DNA of 24,000 nt from Gemmatimonadota bacterium (GTDB lineage: Bacteria > Gemmatimonadota > Gemmatimonadetes > Gemmatimonadales > GWC2-71-9), in NCBI GenBank assembly GCA_024640185.1, contig JAHEFN010000003.1:1-24000 (forward strand), in the 5' to 3' direction. The notes beneath the pieces are model-generated. The model saw nothing but the letters and a program-made list of their open reading frames with translations, was not told the origin of the DNA and searched no databases. The position numbers and the translations under genes were made by a program. This document shows, in pieces, positions 1 to 7,513 of this stretch. Position 1 is the first letter of the stretch. Each line of letters starts with the position of its first letter.

Positions 1-566
1 CCCTCGCCGTCGCGGTGCGTGCTGTCCTCGGTGGCCTGCCGGCCGGCGGTCCGCCGGCGAGGGTGGTGATCAACCTCTCGACCTCACTGGTGGTGGAGGA
101 TGCCGCCAGGGCCTGTGGGGCCGAGATTCTTCGCGCTCCGGTGGGGGAGGCCAACGTGGCCCGTGCCATTTTGGCCGAGGGGGCGGTGGTCGGTGGTGAG
201 GGGAATGGGGGGGTCATGCTCCCCGAATTGCACATTGGGCGGGACGCCCCGCTCGCCGCGGCGCTCATCTTGCATCAGCTGGTCCGGAGCGGGAAGTCGT
301 TGTCGGCCTTGGTCGCCGCGGCCCCCCGGTACAGCATCGTCAAGGCGAAGGCCCCGAGGGGTGGGGATCTGGCGGCCAGCTATGCCGCGCTTCGCCGGAC
401 GTTTCCGGATGCCAGCATCGATGAGCGCGACGGGTTGCGACTCGGCTGGTCGGATCGCTGGCTCCATGTCCGACCCTCGGGGACCGAGCCGATCATCCGG
501 CTCATCGCCGAGGCACCGACCCTGGCCGAGGCGGAGGAGCTCGTGGCGACCGCCCGGGCCACCTGA
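1..566 (+). CDS. glmM: Phosphoglucosamine mutase, C-terminal part (5' end outside window)
   Basis: The frame is open from base 3 to the TGA at 564-566, giving the last 187 residues of an alpha-D-phosphohexomutase. The sugar-binding loop reads GGEGNGG (192-212) where many family members have GGE(Q)SGH, and the phosphate-binding loop RPSGTEP lies at 471-491, near the C-terminus as expected. The family interconverts 6-phospho and 1-phospho sugars through a phosphoserine in domain 1, which is upstream of this window. It lies 31 bp before glmS on the same strand. That favours GlmM (glucosamine-6-P to glucosamine-1-P, cytoplasmic, UDP-GlcNAc pathway) over phosphomannomutase, which sequence alone cannot exclude because only the C-terminal third is visible. 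The ATG at 15 is internal, not the start. Confidence 0.85.
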   Translation, partial: LAVAVRAVLGGLPAGGPPARVVINLSTSLVVEDAARACGAEILRAPVGEANVARAILAEGAVVGGEGNGGVMLPELHIGRDAPLAAALILHQLVRSGKSLSALVAAAPRYSIVKAKAPRGGDLAASYAALRRTFPDASIDERDGLRLGWSDRWLHVRPSGTEPIIRLIAEAPTLAEAEELVATARAT

Positions 567-597
567 GCGGCAGAACACCCGAAGGAGCAACACCGAT

Positions 598-2424
598 ATG
601 TGCGGTATTGTCGGCTACGTGGGGCCCAGGCAGGCGACGGCGATCCTGATGGATGGCCTCAAGCGGATGGAGTACCGCGGCTACGACTCGGCCGGGATCG
701 CGGTGATCAACGGCGACGGACTGACGGTGCGGAAGGCGGCGGGCAAGCTCGGGGTGCTGGCGGAGGAGCTGGCGGGCAACGCCCCGACCGGCCGGGTCGG
801 CATCGGTCATACCCGCTGGGCCACCCACGGGGCACCGACCACGCCAAACGCCCATCCGCATGTTGACCGGTCGGGCCGCATTGCCGTCATCCACAACGGG
901 ATCATCGAGAACGCCAACGACCTCCGAAAGGCCTTGGTCGCTCGCGGCCACGAGTTCACCTCGCAGACCGACACGGAGGTGCTCGCCCACCTCATCGGCG
1001 AGTTCTATGATGGCAACCTCGAAGAGGCCGTCGCTGCGGCGCTTCGCGATGTGGACGGCGCCTACGGGATCTGCGTGATCTCGGCTGACGAGCCCGACGT
1101 GCTGGTCGCGGCGCGCAACGGCTCGCCGATCATCCTCGGCATCGGCGACGACGAATACCTCGTCGCCTCCGACCAGTCGGCCCTCGTCGAGCACACCCGC
1201 AGCGTGATCTACCTCGACAACGGTGAGATGGCGGTGATGACCCCCAAGGGCTATCGGGTTCGCAGCCTGATCTCCCGCCGGGTCGACAAGCCGATCAACC
1301 AGATCGAATGGGACCTGGAGACGATCGAACGGGGTGGCTTCGAGCACTTCATGCTCAAGGAGATCTTCGAGCAGCCGGAGAGCATCGAGAACACCATGCG
1401 AGGCCACCTCCTCGAGGAGACCGGCAACGTCCGAGTCTACGGCCTGAAGCTCGATGATGACCAGGTGAAGGAGATCAAGCGGATCATCATCACCGCCTGC
1501 GGCACCTCGTGGCATTCAGGGATGATCGGCAAGTACATGCTCGAGGAGTTGGCGCGGGTGCCGACCGATGTGGAGTACGCCTCCGAGTTTCGGTATCGCA
1601 ATCCGATCATCGACGAGCACACCCTGGTCATCGCCATCTCGCAGTCGGGTGAGACCGCTGACACCCTGGCCGCGTTGCTCGAGGCCAAGCAGCGGGGCGC
1701 CCGCACGGTCGGCCTCGTGAACGTGGTCGGGTCGACCATCGCGCGAGAGGTCGACGGCGGCCTCTACCTGCGCTGTGGTCCCGAGATCGGGGTGGCCTCG
1801 ACCAAGGCGTTCACCTCACAGGTCGCGGCGCTCGCGATGGTGACGCTGCGCTTCGCGCGGCTCAAGGAGATGTCGCTGCTCGATGGCAAGCGCTGGGTGG
1901 AGGCGCTCGCGGCCCTGCCGGGTCAGGTGAGGGAGATCCTCAGCCGTGCCGACGAGGTCAAGGTCCTCGCCGAGCAGTTCGCCGACGCGAACAACGCCCT
2001 CTACCTCGGCCGGGGCGTCAACTTCCCGACCGCCCTCGAGGGTGCGCTCAAGCTCAAGGAGATCTCCTACGTGCACGCCGAGGGGTACCCGGCGGCGGAG
2101 ATGAAGCATGGACCGATCGCCCTGATCGATGACGCGATGCCGGTGATCGTGGTCGCGCCCCGTGATGCCATCTACGGCAAGATCGTCTCGAATGTCCAGG
2201 AGGTCCGGGCGCGCGGCGGCCGGATCATCGCGATCACCAATCCGGGGGACGAGGAGATCTCCGATCTGGCCGATGCCACCTTCGTGGTGCCGGAGACACT
2301 CGACCTGCTCTCGCCGATCCTCACGGTGATCCCGCTGCAGCTCTTCTCCTACTACGTGGCATTGCGTCGAGGCTGCAACGTCGACCAGCCGAGGAATCTC
2401 GCGAAGAGTGTCACGGTCGAGTAG
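598..2424 (+). CDS. glmS: Glutamine--fructose-6-phosphate aminotransferase (isomerizing)
   Basis: This 608-residue protein matches the usual GlmS length (about 609). It makes glucosamine-6-phosphate from fructose-6-phosphate and glutamine, the first committed step to UDP-GlcNAc, in the cytoplasm. The N-terminus MCGIVGYVG places the nucleophilic Cys directly after the initiator Met, which fixes the start at 598; GGAG at 584-587 is a good ribosome site. The class-II glutaminase part carries RWATHG, and a linker leads to two SIS isomerase domains (CGTSWHSG, SQSGETADT, the KLKEISYVHAEG helix and EMKHGPIALID). The C-terminus LAKSVTVE is the family hallmark that carries the catalytic lysine region. 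It follows glmM by 31 bp, so the two are probably co-transcribed. No glmS ribozyme is possible in so short a spacer. Confidence 0.98.
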   Translation: MCGIVGYVGPRQATAILMDGLKRMEYRGYDSAGIAVINGDGLTVRKAAGKLGVLAEELAGNAPTGRVGIGHTRWATHGAPTTPNAHPHVDRSGRIAVIHNGIIENANDLRKALVARGHEFTSQTDTEVLAHLIGEFYDGNLEEAVAAALRDVDGAYGICVISADEPDVLVAARNGSPIILGIGDDEYLVASDQSALVEHTRSVIYLDNGEMAVMTPKGYRVRSLISRRVDKPINQIEWDLETIERGGFEHFMLKEIFEQPESIENTMRGHLLEETGNVRVYGLKLDDDQVKEIKRIIITACGTSWHSGMIGKYMLEELARVPTDVEYASEFRYRNPIIDEHTLVIAISQSGETADTLAALLEAKQRGARTVGLVNVVGSTIAREVDGGLYLRCGPEIGVASTKAFTSQVAALAMVTLRFARLKEMSLLDGKRWVEALAALPGQVREILSRADEVKVLAEQFADANNALYLGRGVNFPTALEGALKLKEISYVHAEGYPAAEMKHGPIALIDDAMPVIVVAPRDAIYGKIVSNVQEVRARGGRIIAITNPGDEEISDLADATFVVPETLDLLSPILTVIPLQLFSYYVALRRGCNVDQPRNLAKSVTVE

Positions 2425-2428
2425 CATC

Positions 2429-2470
2429 GAGAGACGAGAGACGAGAGACGAGAGACGAGAGACGAGAGAC
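2429..2470. repeat. Perfect heptanucleotide tandem repeat, 6 x GAGAGAC
   Basis: Six uninterrupted copies of GAGAGAC (42 bp) begin 4 bp after the glmS stop and end 12 bp before the stop of the convergent serine hydrolase gene. All copies are identical, so the array is recent or kept uniform by slippage. It lies outside both coding regions, and no terminator hairpin is visible between the two convergent genes. Confidence 0.97.
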
Positions 2471-2482
2471 TGGGCCAGGCGG

Positions 2483-3655
2483 CTAGAGCGCTGCCCCGGC
2501 CGCCCGCATCAGTGCGGCAAAGCCACGCGCCGATCCAGTTGGGTCGGCGTCGTTGCTGGTGTTGACCACCCCGATCACCGCGGTCCGGCTCGCGGGATCC
2601 ATCCAGAAGAACGACCGGAAGTTGGCCTGCGTGCCGGTGTGGCCCACCAGCGTGCGGCCACCCTCGCGGCGGATGAAGAACGACAGCCCCATCTCCTGCT
2701 CGTCATCAACGCGAACCACCGGTTGCCACATCCCTTCGATGATGGCGTGGGGCAGGATCGCGTCGTAGCGGGCCTGGACGGCTGGATCGCTCGATCCCAT
2801 CAGAAAGCCCACCCAGCGGGCGATGTCGGTGACCGGGGCATTCCAACCGCCGTTGGGGATGGTGATACCCGGGTCGAAGTCGGCGCCGTGGTCAACCACA
2901 CCGGCATCGGTGACCGCATAGTTGAAGGACCGCCGGTCGCGCAGGTGCCCCGGGGTCTCACCGAAGTAGCTCGCCTCCATTCCCAGCGGCATCAGCAGGG
3001 TCTTGTAGATCCGTCCCTGCCAGGGATCCCCGGTGAGTGCCTGCATGGCGCGGGCGAGATAGATGAATGCCGGATTGGAGTAGCCGTAGCGGCTGCCGGG
3101 TGCAAAGCCCAACTGCATGTACGGCATCATCGCCACCAACTGATCCCATTCCGTCGGCTCGAAGGGCTCCCACGGCGCTCCCCGGGTCCACGGCCAGGTG
3201 CCGTTCTGGAGCCCTGAGGAATGGGAAAGGAGCATGCGGGTCGTGACGTCATCCATGCTGCCGAACGGGTTGTGCACCCTGCGCAACTCGGGAACCCACG
3301 AGGTGATCGGCCTGTTGAGCATCGCGAGGCCGGCATCGGGGTCATCCCCCTTGCCGCGGTATTCCTGCTGGAGCTGCATCACCGCCACGGCGGTCAGCGT
3401 CTTGGTGATGGAGCCCCAGTGCCAGATGGTCCCTCGGCTCGCACGACGGGGGACTGCTCGATCGGCATCCCCCGTGTACTGCTCCGCCACGATCTTGCCG
3501 TCGCGCATGAGCACCAGCGCACTGCCAACGACCTGGTCTCTTGCGACATAGGCGTCGAGGGTCGCCACGGCGCGTTGCCAAGCGGCATCATGCTGGGCGT
3601 TGCCGGGGATCGGCAGGATCAGAACGGCGAGGGCGAGCAGCGGGGCGCGTCGCAT
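2483..3655 (-). CDS. Secreted serine hydrolase (class C beta-lactamase / penicillin-binding-protein-like)
   Basis: This 390-residue protein has an Arg-Arg N-terminus and a hydrophobic stretch ending at A20, with Gln21 as the likely mature first residue. The active-site triad of the serine beta-lactamase-like fold is complete: SITK (82-85, nucleophile and general base), YSN (192-194) and HTG (339-341) in place of KTG. HTG is common in the esterase, D-aminopeptidase and EstB-like branches, so a peptide or ester hydrolase in the periplasm is more likely than antibiotic resistance, and the true substrate cannot be read from sequence. The Shine-Dalgarno is weak (GAG close to the ATG). It lies 90 bp downstream of the small exported protein on the same strand and converges on glmS. 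Confidence 0.9.
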   Translation of the reverse strand: MRRAPLLALAVLILPIPGNAQHDAAWQRAVATLDAYVARDQVVGSALVLMRDGKIVAEQYTGDADRAVPRRASRGTIWHWGSITKTLTAVAVMQLQQEYRGKGDDPDAGLAMLNRPITSWVPELRRVHNPFGSMDDVTTRMLLSHSSGLQNGTWPWTRGAPWEPFEPTEWDQLVAMMPYMQLGFAPGSRYGYSNPAFIYLARAMQALTGDPWQGRIYKTLLMPLGMEASYFGETPGHLRDRRSFNYAVTDAGVVDHGADFDPGITIPNGGWNAPVTDIARWVGFLMGSSDPAVQARYDAILPHAIIEGMWQPVVRVDDEQEMGLSFFIRREGGRTLVGHTGTQANFRSFFWMDPASRTAVIGVVNTSNDADPTGSARGFAALMRAAGAAL

Positions 3656-3745
3656 GGGAGCTCACGGGCTGGGAGGAATCTGTCGGGTCCTGCCAATAAT
3701 GCCGTGAGAACAGGGTGGGTGAAAGGCAGAGGAAGGGCCGGGCGC

Positions 3746-4342
3746 TCAGCGCGTCGCCCAGCGAACCCCCACCCCAAGCGACCGCCGACGCGCGCTGCGC
3801 CTGGTGAAGTCGCCCGGGAGTTCGTCATCGGTGAAGAGGCTGCCGGATCGTTCCAGGTCAGCCCGTACCAGACCGACCCACCGACCGGTCAGTGGCACCT
3901 CGGCCTCGATCGCGAGCCCGGTTCCCCACCGGGTCCGGGAGGGGTCCTCGAATTGGGGGAAACTCCAGCTGTGGCGCGAGAGGGTGCCGAGCAGCGAGAG
4001 CCGTGCCCCGTGCGCGGTTCCCGCGATGACGCCGCCGAGATCGAGCGAGAGGGAGAGGTCGCGGAGGGCGTCGGTGGTGACGATTCCCGACTCCTCGCCG
4101 GCGAGAATCAGGTCGCTGGTGCTCCGGCGGACCGAGAGCGCGGCACGCCAGCCACCGCGTCGGATGCCGATCGCTGCCGTGGGGACGGTCTCGGGGCCCG
4201 GGTGCATGCTGGGTCGATCGTCGGTGGCGGCATCGGCATGGCCACCGTGACCGGCGACGCTCCAGCGCATGGTGAGGTCGATCTGGGCCGCGAGGGGGCA
4301 GGGGGTGAGCAGCAAAAGCAGGAACAGGGTGGAACGCGACAT
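3746..4342 (-). CDS. Small exported protein, probably an outer-membrane beta-barrel
   Basis: I do not recognise the family. The 198-residue product begins with a clear signal peptide (a Leu-rich core after MSRST, cut predicted after A19, leaving Gln20). The mature part alternates short amphipathic beta-strands with Gly/Ser/Arg-rich turns (for example WRAALSVRR, ARLSLLGTLSRHSW, WGTGLAIEAEVPLTGRW, RRSLGVGVRWATR) and ends on a strand, which fits a small porin-like barrel. The start at 4342 is supported by GGAG 6 nt upstream. A His/Asp-rich segment (residues about 32-45) could be a loop. It is transcribed toward the serine hydrolase and is divergent from dtd with about 100 bp between the starts. 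Confidence 0.7.
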   Translation of the reverse strand: MSRSTLFLLLLLTPCPLAAQIDLTMRWSVAGHGGHADAATDDRPSMHPGPETVPTAAIGIRRGGWRAALSVRRSTSDLILAGEESGIVTTDALRDLSLSLDLGGVIAGTAHGARLSLLGTLSRHSWSFPQFEDPSRTRWGTGLAIEAEVPLTGRWVGLVRADLERSGSLFTDDELPGDFTRRSARRRSLGVGVRWATR

Positions 4343-4432
4343 CGGCGACTCCGGTTCGAGGGATCGGGAGTCTGATGCCCCACCCTCAACTCCCCCTCAA
4401 ATCGTCCGGGTGCCCGACTGGCGCGAGGCCCC

Positions 4433-4438
4433 TAGATT
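4433..4438 (+). promoter_or_regulatory. Candidate -10 box (TAGATT) just before dtd
   Basis: TAGATT lies 7 nt before the dtd ATG, and the gene has no purine-rich ribosome site. If it is a real -10 element, transcription would start at or next to the start codon (a leaderless mRNA). No convincing -35 was found 16-19 nt upstream. Confidence 0.35.
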
Positions 4439-4445
4439 GTCCGCC

Positions 4446-4892
4446 ATGCGCATCATCTTGCAGCGGGTCAGCGAGGCGTCGGTCCGAATCGCCGACCGGG
4501 AGGTCGGCCGGATCGGCCGCGGCTACTTGGTGCTGGTCGGATTCACCCACGGCGATGGGCCGTCCGAGGTCGAGTGGATGGCCGACAAGGTGGTGGGCCT
4601 GAGGCTCTTCAGCGATCCCGAGGGGAAGATGAACCTCGATCTGGCCGCGGTCGAAGGCGGACTGCTGGTGGTCTCCCAGTTCACCCTCTACGGCGATGCC
4701 GCCAAGGGACGCCGACCGTCGTTCATCGACGCGGCACGGCCGGAGGAGGCGATCCCCCTCTACGAGTCGTTCGTGGCCGCACTGACTGACCGGGGGGTGC
4801 CGGTCGCCACGGGGGAGTTCGGGGCCGAGATGCAGGTCGCCCTCGTCAACGATGGACCCGTCACCCTCCAACTCGAGCGGAACGCAGCATGA
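4446..4892 (+). CDS. dtd: D-aminoacyl-tRNA deacylase
   Basis: The 148-residue product matches the DTD family length (about 145). DTD hydrolyses D-aminoacyl-tRNA (for example D-Tyr-tRNA) and glycyl-tRNA(Ala), proofreading chirality in the cytoplasm. Both family signatures are present: SQFT (77-80) and the Gly-cis-Pro motif in NDGPVT (135-140), which forms the chiral-rejection pocket. The N-terminus MRIILQRVSEASV is typical, so the start is set at 4446 although the frame is open further upstream. No Shine-Dalgarno is seen, and a TAnnTT box 7 nt upstream suggests a leaderless message. Its stop overlaps the maf start (ATGA at 4889-4892), implying translational coupling. Confidence 0.96.
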   Translation: MRIILQRVSEASVRIADREVGRIGRGYLVLVGFTHGDGPSEVEWMADKVVGLRLFSDPEGKMNLDLAAVEGGLLVVSQFTLYGDAAKGRRPSFIDAARPEEAIPLYESFVAALTDRGVPVATGEFGAEMQVALVNDGPVTLQLERNAA

Positions 4893-5473
4893 CGATGCCG
4901 ACGGTGGTCCTCGCCTCGAAGTCACCGCGTCGCAAGCATCTCCTCGAGATGCTCGGGATCCCGATCACGGTGCAGCCCGCCGACGTGCAGGAGATCCCGT
5001 TGCCCCGCGAGGAACCGGAGGCCTATGCGCGTCGGCTGGCCCGGGACAAGGCGCGGGCGGTGCCCGGCTCGGTGGTGCTCGGTGCCGATACCATCGTCGT
5101 GCTCGATGGCGAGATCCTCGAGAAGCCCGCCGATGCCGAGGGCGCGGTGGCGATGCTGGGGCGTCTGCAGGGCCGGAGCCATCAGGTGATCTCGGCGGTC
5201 TGCCTGATCTCCGGCGGCATCGAGCGGCAGGCAGCCGATCGCACGACCGTCACCATGCGGCCGGCCGACGAGGCACTGCTCCGGGACTATGTGGCCACCG
5301 GCGAGCCGCTGGACAAGGCGGGAAGTTACGGGATCCAGGGTCCCGGAGCGGCACTGGTCGAGCGAGTGGAGGGTGACTTCTTCGGGGTGATGGGCCTGCC
5401 GATCCGCCTGGTGCTGCAACTCCTGGATGAGGCGGGCTTCAGCTACCGGTTCGGGCAAGCGCCAGCGCCCTGA
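4889..5473 (+). CDS. maf: Maf-like nucleoside triphosphate pyrophosphatase
   Basis: This 194-residue protein of the Maf/HAM1 superfamily hydrolyses non-canonical or excess (d)NTPs to monophosphates. It shows SKSPRR (10-15) of the phosphate-binding N-terminus, GADT (65-68), EPLDKAGSYGIQG (139-151) and GDFFGVMGLPI (162-172). The intact EPLDKAGSYGIQG block resembles the dTTP/UTP-type (YhdE) branch more than the m7GTP-type (YceF) branch; this is an inference from motifs. The ATG overlaps the dtd stop, so the pair forms a two-gene operon. A second ATG two codons in (4895) is an alternative start. The last 35 bp overlap the 3' end of the convergent trpE gene. Confidence 0.95.
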   Translation: MTMPTVVLASKSPRRKHLLEMLGIPITVQPADVQEIPLPREEPEAYARRLARDKARAVPGSVVLGADTIVVLDGEILEKPADAEGAVAMLGRLQGRSHQVISAVCLISGGIERQAADRTTVTMRPADEALLRDYVATGEPLDKAGSYGIQGPGAALVERVEGDFFGVMGLPIRLVLQLLDEAGFSYRFGQAPAP

Positions 5474-6938
5474 GGACCGCCCCGGCCTTGTCCGCGGTCT
5501 CCTGCAACTCCCGCTCGGGTACCGAGTCGGTGACGATCCCGGCCCCGGCCTGCACCGACGCCTGATCGGCCACGAAGACCACGGTGCGAATCGCGATGGC
5601 CGTGTCGAGCACCCGTCCGCCATACCCGACGTAGCCGACCGCACCACCGTACGGTCCGCGCCGAGTCGGTTCGAACTCGTCGATGATCTCCATCGCCCGG
5701 ACCTTGGGCGCGCCACTGAGCGTCCCGGCAGGGAAGGCGGCGGCCAAGGCATCGAGGGCGTCGAGTTCCGGGCGCAGGGCGCCTCGCACCTCGCTGACGA
5801 TGTGCATCACCTGCGAGTAGCGCTCCACCACCATCTGGGCGACCACCTTGACCGAGCCGTAGCTGGCGACCCGGCCGATGTCGTTGCGGCCGAGGTCGAC
5901 GAGCATCAGGTGCTCGGCGCGTTCCTTGGGATCGGCGAGCAGCTCGACTTCGAGCGCTGCGTCGTGCGCGGTGTCGCGGCCGCGTGGTCGGGTGCCGGCG
6001 AGCGGTCGGACCGTGACCGAGTCCTGCTCGACCCGAACGAGGACCTCGGGCGAGGCACCGGCGAGGGTGAGCGACCCGAGACGGAGAAAGTAGCAGTACG
6101 GCGCAGGGTTGAGGGCGCGGAGCCAGCGGTAGGTGAGGAACGGATCACTCGTGCCACCGACGTCGAGTCGCCGTGACAGCACGACCTGGAAGGCATCACC
6201 GGCTGCGATGAGTTCCTGACAGCGGGTGACATCGCGACAGAAGGCGTCATCCGAGTACACCGACGACGTCGGCACCGGCTCGACCGTGGCCGGTGCGCGC
6301 AGGGGGGTCAACGCCGCGGCGGCCGCCAGCCGGTCGAGCCAGTCATCGGCTCGGGCCTCGGCCGCGGCAATCCGGCGATCGAGCTCGGCATCCTCGCACG
6401 CCGCGTCGATCGCGACGTTGGCGATGACGATGGCCCGGTGGAAGAGGTGGTCGAGCACCAGGAGGGTGTCGACCAGCATGGCCACGGCATCGGGGATCGT
6501 GCCATCGGCAGGCGGTGCGTCCGGCAGCTCCTCGATCGTTCGCACCACGTCGTAGCCCCAGAAGCCGACGGCTCCCCCGGTGAAGCGGGGCAGGTCAGGC
6601 GCGTCGGGCGCCGAGGTCGCCCGCATCAGCCCGGAGAGATGGTCCAGCGGCGCGATGTCGGTGCCGACCACGGTCCAAACGTCGTGGGCATCACGCTGCT
6701 CAACGGTCCGGCCGTGATAGCGATAGACCGTGCTGGGTTCGGTGGCCAGGAAGGTGTAGCGGGCCCATCGCTCACCCCCCTCCAACGACTCGAGCAGGAA
6801 GCCATACTCCCCACGGTGCAGCTTGGCGAACGCACTGACGGCGGTGTCGCTGTCGAGGACCATCTGTCGGACGAGCGGGAACCGTGCATGCCCGGCCGCG
6901 ATGGCGTCCCGGCACTGCTCGCGCAGGGTGGCGCTCAT
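5439..6938 (-). CDS. trpE: Anthranilate synthase component I
   Basis: The 499-residue product converts chorismate to anthranilate using ammonia supplied by TrpG, the first step of tryptophan synthesis. The N-terminal regulatory part has LLES (48-51), the tryptophan-feedback motif, which favours TrpE over PabB. The chorismate-binding domain shows GDAFQVVLSRR (247-257), AGASPEVLVR (293-302), GTRPRG (315-320), DLGRNDIGRV (348-357), HIVSEV (379-384) and FPAGTLSGAPKVRAMEII (402-419). Its ATG overlaps the stop of the upstream lipoprotein gene (ATGA at 6938-6935), so translation is probably coupled. No trpG, trpD or trpC follows: the next gene, maf, converges and overlaps by 35 bp, so any trpG must lie elsewhere. 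Confidence 0.96.
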   Translation of the reverse strand: MSATLREQCRDAIAAGHARFPLVRQMVLDSDTAVSAFAKLHRGEYGFLLESLEGGERWARYTFLATEPSTVYRYHGRTVEQRDAHDVWTVVGTDIAPLDHLSGLMRATSAPDAPDLPRFTGGAVGFWGYDVVRTIEELPDAPPADGTIPDAVAMLVDTLLVLDHLFHRAIVIANVAIDAACEDAELDRRIAAAEARADDWLDRLAAAAALTPLRAPATVEPVPTSSVYSDDAFCRDVTRCQELIAAGDAFQVVLSRRLDVGGTSDPFLTYRWLRALNPAPYCYFLRLGSLTLAGASPEVLVRVEQDSVTVRPLAGTRPRGRDTAHDAALEVELLADPKERAEHLMLVDLGRNDIGRVASYGSVKVVAQMVVERYSQVMHIVSEVRGALRPELDALDALAAAFPAGTLSGAPKVRAMEIIDEFEPTRRGPYGGAVGYVGYGGRVLDTAIAIRTVVFVADQASVQAGAGIVTDSVPERELQETADKAGAVLRALALARTGS

Positions 6939-7489
6939 CGCGGCGCGGCCACGATGTAGTCGCCGGGCAGGTCGACACTCGTCGCCAACATGTCGGTGGC
7001 CGGGTGCCGTTCGGGGAGAAACTGGAACCGGTCGCTGCCGAGCACTCGGCCGATGCCCATCGCTCGCGCGAACCGTGACACCGTCGCGTACCGAGCGAGC
7101 GCCCCGGCCGGTGCCTGGAAGTGGATCGCGTAGCTGAAGGTGAGGCTGGTCCCCGGTGGCAGGCGGGGTGCGGCGTCGATGCGGAGCCCGTACCGTCCTG
7201 GCATCGGGGCCAAGGTGAGCACGATGGTGTCGGTGGCCAGGGGGTCAGCGGGGACGGCGAGGATGGCGAAGACGGCATTGTCCGGTGGGGCGTGCCGCAT
7301 CGCGATGCTCCGACCGCGACTGGCGGCGAAGGTCACCGTCGTGTCGTCCGGCGAGGCGCCGGATTGCTCGAGCAGGAGCACCCGGTCCAGCGGCTGCGGC
7401 GGCAGGTTGGCGAGCACCATTCCGTCACCCGCTGGCCCGATGCCGCTTCCTTGTCTGGCACACCCGATGGCGAGCAGCATGGTGAGCAC
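6935..7489 (-). CDS. Putative lipoprotein, translationally coupled to trpE
   Basis: I do not recognise this family. I place the start at the GTG at 7489 because AGGGAG lies 7 nt upstream; it yields 184 residues beginning MLTMLLAIGC, a short hydrophobic leader ending in a lipobox-like LAIGC with Cys10 as the lipid anchor. The leader lacks the usual positive charge, so an upstream start cannot be excluded. The mature protein has no obvious catalytic motif. It looks like a beta-rich fold (TTVTFAASRGRS, GTSLTFSYAIHF) followed by a region containing PERHPATDMLAT. Its stop overlaps the trpE ATG. Why an envelope lipoprotein should be coupled to trpE is unclear. It is divergent from the outer-membrane gene at 7514 with only 24 bp between the starts. 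Confidence 0.65.
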   Translation of the reverse strand: MLTMLLAIGCARQGSGIGPAGDGMVLANLPPQPLDRVLLLEQSGASPDDTTVTFAASRGRSIAMRHAPPDNAVFAILAVPADPLATDTIVLTLAPMPGRYGLRIDAAPRLPPGTSLTFSYAIHFQAPAGALARYATVSRFARAMGIGRVLGSDRFQFLPERHPATDMLATSVDLPGDYIVAAPR

Positions 7490-7501
7490 GATTGCGCTCC
7501 C

Positions 7502-7507
7502 TATCTT
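7502..7507 (+). promoter_or_regulatory. Candidate -10 box (TATCTT) before the outer-membrane protein gene
   Basis: TATCTT lies 6 nt before the ATG at 7514, where no Shine-Dalgarno is present. The spacing is like that at dtd, tig and tRNA-Leu. It sits in the 24-bp gap between the divergent starts at 7489 and 7514. No clear -35 is seen. Confidence 0.35.
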
Positions 7508-7513
7508 GCCGGG

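Noticed and set aside
100..597. N-terminal extension of the glmS frame
   Set aside because: It overlaps glmM in another frame, and GlmS must begin MCG with Cys next to Met; the extension is low-complexity Arg/Pro/Ser.
502..1515. Open frame of 337 codons on the minus strand opposite glmS
   Set aside because: The antisense strand of conserved glmS; composition (Asp/Val/Arg/His-rich) is typical of a shadow frame and no motif is seen.
2429..2470. CRISPR array or protein-coding repeat
   Set aside because: The units are 7 bp with no spacers, and the array lies between two stop codons.
3221..4375. Open frame of 384 codons on the plus strand across 3221-4375
   Set aside because: It overlaps two minus-strand genes that have signal peptides and, for one, a complete serine hydrolase active site; the plus-strand product is Gly/Arg/Glu-rich without domains.
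7121..7513. Upstream extension of the Omp85-like gene by 131 codons
   Set aside because: It lies over the opposite-strand lipoprotein gene and would bury the signal-like stretch that begins at the ATG at 7514.
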